Below, one piece after another: positions 60,481 through 64,000 of a DNA stretch of 64,000 bases. This stretch comes from an uncultured Methanospirillum sp. (lineage in GTDB: Archaea; Halobacteriota; Methanomicrobia; Methanomicrobiales; Methanospirillaceae): the NCBI RefSeq assembly GCF_963668475.1, contig NZ_OY764544.1, forward strand, positions 1,302,001-1,366,000. Reading direction: 5' to 3'. Numbering within the stretch: the stretch's first letter is position 1; each line of letters begins with the position of its first letter. The position numbers were made by a program, and so were the translations under genes. The notes under the pieces were generated by a model. It had not been told where the DNA came from. It was given only the letters and a program-made list of their open reading frames with translations, and searched no databases.

Positions 60481-60769
60481 CTCACCAGATAGAGATAAAA
60501 CGTGAAGAGAATTCACGGACTCTGTTTTTTCTTCGGCATCGTGTGATTTTTGTCAGGTGCATAAATAATTGACAGGACAATGAGATTGATTCATTTTTGA
60601 CCACACCACATCTCATCCCAGATCAGACCGCCTCATACGGAGACGGATTCACACAGTGGGATGTAGGAGTTTCTTGCAACTCATACCTGTTGGAATGACT
60701 ATTTCATGTGATCGAAAACGATCTAACGTGAGTATCCTTTTTTGGCTATCGATATGAACATGATAAGCC

Positions 60770-60991
60770 ATGGTAGATAAGCGGATATATCGATCACGGA
60801 CCGAAAAAATTCTGGGTGGTGTTTGCGGTGGAATCGGTCAGTATCTCGATGTTGATCCGGTGTTCATCAGGCTAATCGCGATAGTATTGTTTTTTACCTG
60901 TGGCTTCGGGATTCTGATATATCTCTGTGCTTGGATACTTATCCCACTGGAACCCGAAGAAGAACAGGCAACGGCCAGGGTAATTTCATAG
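60770..60991 (+). CDS. PspC-domain protein
   Basis: 73 residues. KRIYRSRTEKILGGVCGGIGQYLDVDP then one hydrophobic helix (LIAIVLFFTCGFGILIYLCAWILIPLE) is the PspC domain. In bacteria PspC senses membrane stress; archaeal ones are poorly studied. It is monocistronic with its own upstream promoter region and a hairpin terminator. Confidence 0.9.
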   Translation: MVDKRIYRSRTEKILGGVCGGIGQYLDVDPVFIRLIAIVLFFTCGFGILIYLCAWILIPLEPEEEQATARVIS

Positions 60992-61033
60992 ATTTTGTTT
61001 GAAAATGTCCTTTTCATCGGTCCTACCTGGGGT

Positions 61034-61059
61034 CCCCAACGGGGCACCGTTGGGGTTTT
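61034..61059 (+). terminator. Hairpin terminator after pspC-like gene
   Basis: CCCCAACGG-GGCA-CCGTTGGGG is a perfect 9-base stem with a 4-base loop (61034-61055), followed by TTTTA. Confidence 0.75.
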
Positions 61060-61216
61060 ACATTATACCGTGTTTGTAAGCAGTGTTCACGCCGTACGGA
61101 GATCGATAGGTATCGATACCATCTCTCATTTGGATTATACTTGAGCAACCTTTTTTAGGAACTCCCGGTTCCTTGCAGCCCATGCCAGGCAAATTATAAT
61201 CACCCTCTGAAACGGT

Positions 61217-62488
61217 ATGAACAGTATGAGTGAGAGATGGATCCTGCTGCTTGCTATTCTTATAATACTGGGAATAGCCGGTGCAAGTACAGCTGCGAAC
61301 CAGACCGATGATGCGTCTACAGCCGCGGTTCTCACCGGATCTGATAGTAATTATCATACCAAGGTGGTGCTTCTCGGGACAACCGGAGGGGTATCATGGT
61401 ATCCGGAGACAGGGAGGGCAAGTTCTTCCTCGGCAGTTGTTGTGGGAGATACCATCTATCTCGTTGATATCGGGCAGGGATCTGCATCCCGGCTTTCAGA
61501 GGCGTTCAATACCGGTGATTTTGTCGAGACTCCGACCGGGAGGGTCGAGAACGGATCATCCACCTTTCTCTCCCATGCAAGGGCTCTGTTCTTCACTCAT
61601 CTCCATCAGGACCACACGGCTGACTATCCAAGTCTACTCCTTATCGGACCAGGAGCGGGACTTGGTACCTCGATTGATCCAAAGACAGGGGAAACAACAA
61701 TATCTCCACTCCAGGTGATTGGGCCTGGCAACCGGGGAGAACTTGACGCAGACAAGACAAATTACACCGCGAGAGGGGGCACAATCATATATACAGATAC
61801 ATCTGATCCAGAAGCGATCACCCCGACACCCGGACTCAGACAGATGACACAGACGATCATGCAGTCATTTGCCCAGACCATCAACGATATGACTCTTGAT
61901 GACGGGTACCGAGATTTTACCAAACTTATCACAGTGAAAGAGATCGGAGGCTCAGAGGCTGGCGACATTGCCTTTCCGGTACCTGTGATCGATCCAAACA
62001 ATGAGACATGCCCGTCCATGGCTCCGTTCGAGATATACTCAGATAAAAACGTCAGAGTTACCGCAACCCTTGTTGATCATCACCAGGTATTCCCTGCTCT
62101 TGCATACCGGTTCGATACAGCAGACGGGTCTATCGTCTTTTCAGGTGATACCGGACCTGATACCAACGGAAACCTGCAGAAACTAGCAGATGGGGCTGAT
62201 CTTCTGATTCACGAGGTCATTGACCCGGCATGGATTGACCTGAAGTTCGGTGATCCAAAACCAGGAAGTCAGATGGCAGCACTCAAAGAGCATATGCTCT
62301 CCTCCCATACCTCCATTGACAAGGTCGGTTCTGTGGCCGATTCATGCAGGGCCAAAACTCTGGTGCTCAACCATATTGTTCCGGGGAACACCCCGGTCAC
62401 GAATCTTGAGAGGGTAGCTGAGAATACATCTGCACACCTCATCATCGGTGAGGATCTCATGCAGATAGGAATCGGCAGATCTGACTGA
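61217..62488 (+). CDS. Secreted metallo-beta-lactamase-fold hydrolase
   Basis: 423 residues. A signal peptide (about 1-26, ILLLAILIILGIAGASTA) leads to an RNase Z/arylsulfatase-like MBL fold: FTHLHQDHTADYPSL with HXHXDH, YLVDIGQGSASRL, VDHHQVFPALAYRF, FSGDTGPDTNGNL and a final His in LNHIVPG. The five metal-site blocks look complete, so it is probably an active extracellular metallohydrolase. ATG 61217 or 61226 may be the start. Substrate unknown. Confidence 0.87.
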   Translation: MNSMSERWILLLAILIILGIAGASTAANQTDDASTAAVLTGSDSNYHTKVVLLGTTGGVSWYPETGRASSSSAVVVGDTIYLVDIGQGSASRLSEAFNTGDFVETPTGRVENGSSTFLSHARALFFTHLHQDHTADYPSLLLIGPGAGLGTSIDPKTGETTISPLQVIGPGNRGELDADKTNYTARGGTIIYTDTSDPEAITPTPGLRQMTQTIMQSFAQTINDMTLDDGYRDFTKLITVKEIGGSEAGDIAFPVPVIDPNNETCPSMAPFEIYSDKNVRVTATLVDHHQVFPALAYRFDTADGSIVFSGDTGPDTNGNLQKLADGADLLIHEVIDPAWIDLKFGDPKPGSQMAALKEHMLSSHTSIDKVGSVADSCRAKTLVLNHIVPGNTPVTNLERVAENTSAHLIIGEDLMQIGIGRSD

Positions 62489-62658
62489 TTCCGGAACTGG
62501 TCTGATCTTCTGAACTCTCTTTTTGAGGCCAGACCGTAAGTCTCTTACAGCCGATGATTCCAAGAGGGTATGGAATATTAGGCAGATTCCTTTAGATGAG
62601 GAATAACCCCGGCGAAGAACCCATTGTTACAAGACCCTGAGAAACCCGGAGCATGGTA

Positions 62659-64000
62659 ATGGATAAAAGACCCGATGTATTACACGAAGAGACTCTTGAC
62701 CCCGAAGACTGGGACTCCATGCGGGCACTCGGTCACCGGATGCTTGACGAGGCTATTGATTATATCAAGAATTCCAGGGACAGGCCGGTATGGCAGCATA
62801 CTTCTGCAGATGTGAAGGCACATTTCAGTTCAAAGCCTCCTGCCAGCCCGCAGAATGCTGAAGAGATATACCAGGAGTATCTCACAACTATCCTCCCCCA
62901 CCAGCTTGGCAATGTTCATCCGAGATACTGGGGCTGGGTGACCGGATGCGGAACGGTGATGAGTATGTTTGCCGATATGCTGGCATCCGGCACCGATGCG
63001 GTGAGCGGGTCATTCTCCTATCTCAGCAATAATTATGTCGAGATGCAGGTTATTGACTGGTGCAAAGACCTTCTTGGGTTCCCAAAGACAGCAAGCGGCC
63101 TTCTGACAAGCGGATGCTCGGCATCAACCCTGATTGGGCTTGCTGTTGCCAGAAATTCAAAGGCAGGGTTTGATATCAGAGCCAAGGGAATGCAGAGTGC
63201 AGCCGGAAAAATGACTCTCTACTGTTCACAGGAGGCTCATTCATCAATACAGAAGGCTGTTGAACTCCTCGGATTCGGGAACGAGTCTCTCAGGCGGATA
63301 CCGGTAAACGATGCTATGCAGATCGACACTGGGCTTCTGAAAGAGACTATTCAAAGAGACAGGGCTGCCGGGTTTCAGCCCATCTGTATCATTGGTGCTG
63401 CCGGGACGACGAACACAGCTGCCATAGATGATCTCAATACTCTTGCAGATATCTGTCAAGAGGAAGACTGCTGGTTTCATGTTGATGGTGCATTCGGGGC
63501 ATGGGCAGCAATCTCCCCCCAGAGCAGGCATCTTGTCTCCGGGATGGAGAGGGCTGATTCACTTGCATTCGATCTCCATAAGTGGATGTATCTTTCTTAC
63601 CCGATTGCATGTATTCTGATCAGAGATCCAGATGAGCACCGCCGGGCTTTCTCACTCACTCCGACATACCTTGCTCACGGGGAAGGTGACAGGGGGCTTA
63701 CCGGTATCGATGTACCTTGGCTCTCTGACTGCGGGTTTGAACTCTCCCGGGGATTTCATGCTCTCAAAGTATGGATGACACTCAAGGAGCATGGCACTGA
63801 CAGATATGGGAGGCTCATTCAGCAGAACATAGACCAGGCTCATTACCTTGCAGATCTGGTTGGGACAAACCCAAAACTAGAACTGGCAATGCCGGTATCC
63901 CTGAATATTGTCAATTTCAGGTATGTGATACCGGGAACAGGGACTCGCGATCTGAATACCCTGAATAAGGAGATCGAAATAGAACTCCAGGAGCAGGGGA
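62659..64000 (+). CDS. Pyridoxal-phosphate-dependent amino acid decarboxylase (partial, group II, AADC-like)
   Basis: At least 447 residues, running off the window end. Start MDKRPDVLHEETL at 62659, with GGAG about 7 bases upstream (ATG 62653 is in frame). AADC/GAD-type motifs are LPHQLGNVHPRYWGWVTG, LLTSGCSASTLIGL, HVDGAFGAWA and the PLP lysine in AFDLHKWMYLSYP. Decarboxylates an aromatic or acidic L-amino acid; substrate not determined. Methanogens often have related tyrosine/aspartate decarboxylase MfnA for methanofuran, but the length and motifs favour the DOPA-decarboxylase branch. Confidence 0.88.
   Translation, partial: MDKRPDVLHEETLDPEDWDSMRALGHRMLDEAIDYIKNSRDRPVWQHTSADVKAHFSSKPPASPQNAEEIYQEYLTTILPHQLGNVHPRYWGWVTGCGTVMSMFADMLASGTDAVSGSFSYLSNNYVEMQVIDWCKDLLGFPKTASGLLTSGCSASTLIGLAVARNSKAGFDIRAKGMQSAAGKMTLYCSQEAHSSIQKAVELLGFGNESLRRIPVNDAMQIDTGLLKETIQRDRAAGFQPICIIGAAGTTNTAAIDDLNTLADICQEEDCWFHVDGAFGAWAAISPQSRHLVSGMERADSLAFDLHKWMYLSYPIACILIRDPDEHRRAFSLTPTYLAHGEGDRGLTGIDVPWLSDCGFELSRGFHALKVWMTLKEHGTDRYGRLIQQNIDQAHYLADLVGTNPKLELAMPVSLNIVNFRYVIPGTGTRDLNTLNKEIEIELQEQG

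Overview
The window comes from a hydrogenotrophic, formate-using methanogenic archaeon, most likely of the order Methanomicrobiales. The support is formylmethanofuran:tetrahydromethanopterin formyltransferase (ftr), FO synthase subunit CofH, beta-RFAP synthase, a homocitrate-to-coenzyme-B (aks) gene set, a methanogenesis marker protein 11 homologue, the formate transporter FdhC, archaeal TATA boxes and GGAGGTGATC-type ribosome binding sites. The genus cannot be fixed from sequence alone.

Layout. 1-4005: the tail of an unknown gene, a large hybrid sensor kinase, an FMN-binding flavoprotein and a secreted Cache-like protein. 4092-7686: a co-directional C1-cofactor block (thymidylate synthase, cofH, and a chorismate lyase/beta-RFAP synthase fusion), followed by a lone OLD-like ATPase (7796-9835). 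9945-17650: a tightly overlapping eight-gene minus-strand operon: mmp11 homologue, radical SAM, IorA-like ThDP protein, aksA, aksD, aksE, an unknown protein, aksF. Four genes are the known elongation enzymes of coenzyme B biosynthesis. The other four are candidates for the poorly understood later steps. 17696-22900: a GmrSD-like DUF262/DUF1524 protein, a ferritin-like protein, ftr, and small accessory genes.

23034-34011 is accessory: a candidate structured RNA, a secreted seven-bladed propeller/PKD protein, a VapBC-like toxin-antitoxin pair, an unknown secreted protein, and a replicon-like module (primase-polymerase/helicase, degenerate Holliday-resolvase-like protein, three unknown genes behind a strong promoter) without a visible integrase. 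34225-35760 holds fdhC behind nested palindromes and a membrane-anchored OB-fold protein. 35857-43344 holds small membrane proteins, two signalling proteins, a SLOG-fold protein and a beta-carbonic anhydrase.

43848-50963 is a six-gene complex-I/group-4-hydrogenase-related operon (ehrABCDLS type). Its proton-channel subunits look intact, but the large subunit lacks the C-terminal NiFe ligands and the small subunit lacks the usual iron-sulfur cysteines. 51755-57954 has two tandem poly-HAMP chemoreceptors and a SulP transporter. 58081-60480 is an unrecognised operon: a double-psi-barrel/amphipathic-helix/TrkA-C protein, four coiled-coil proteins (three sharing a DR...EEW motif) and a zinc-binding protein. 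The window closes with PspC, a secreted metallo-beta-lactamase-fold protein and the start of a PLP-dependent decarboxylase.

The strongest leads for something undescribed are the extended aks operon, the apparently redox-dead Ehr-type complex, and the DR...EEW coiled-coil operon.
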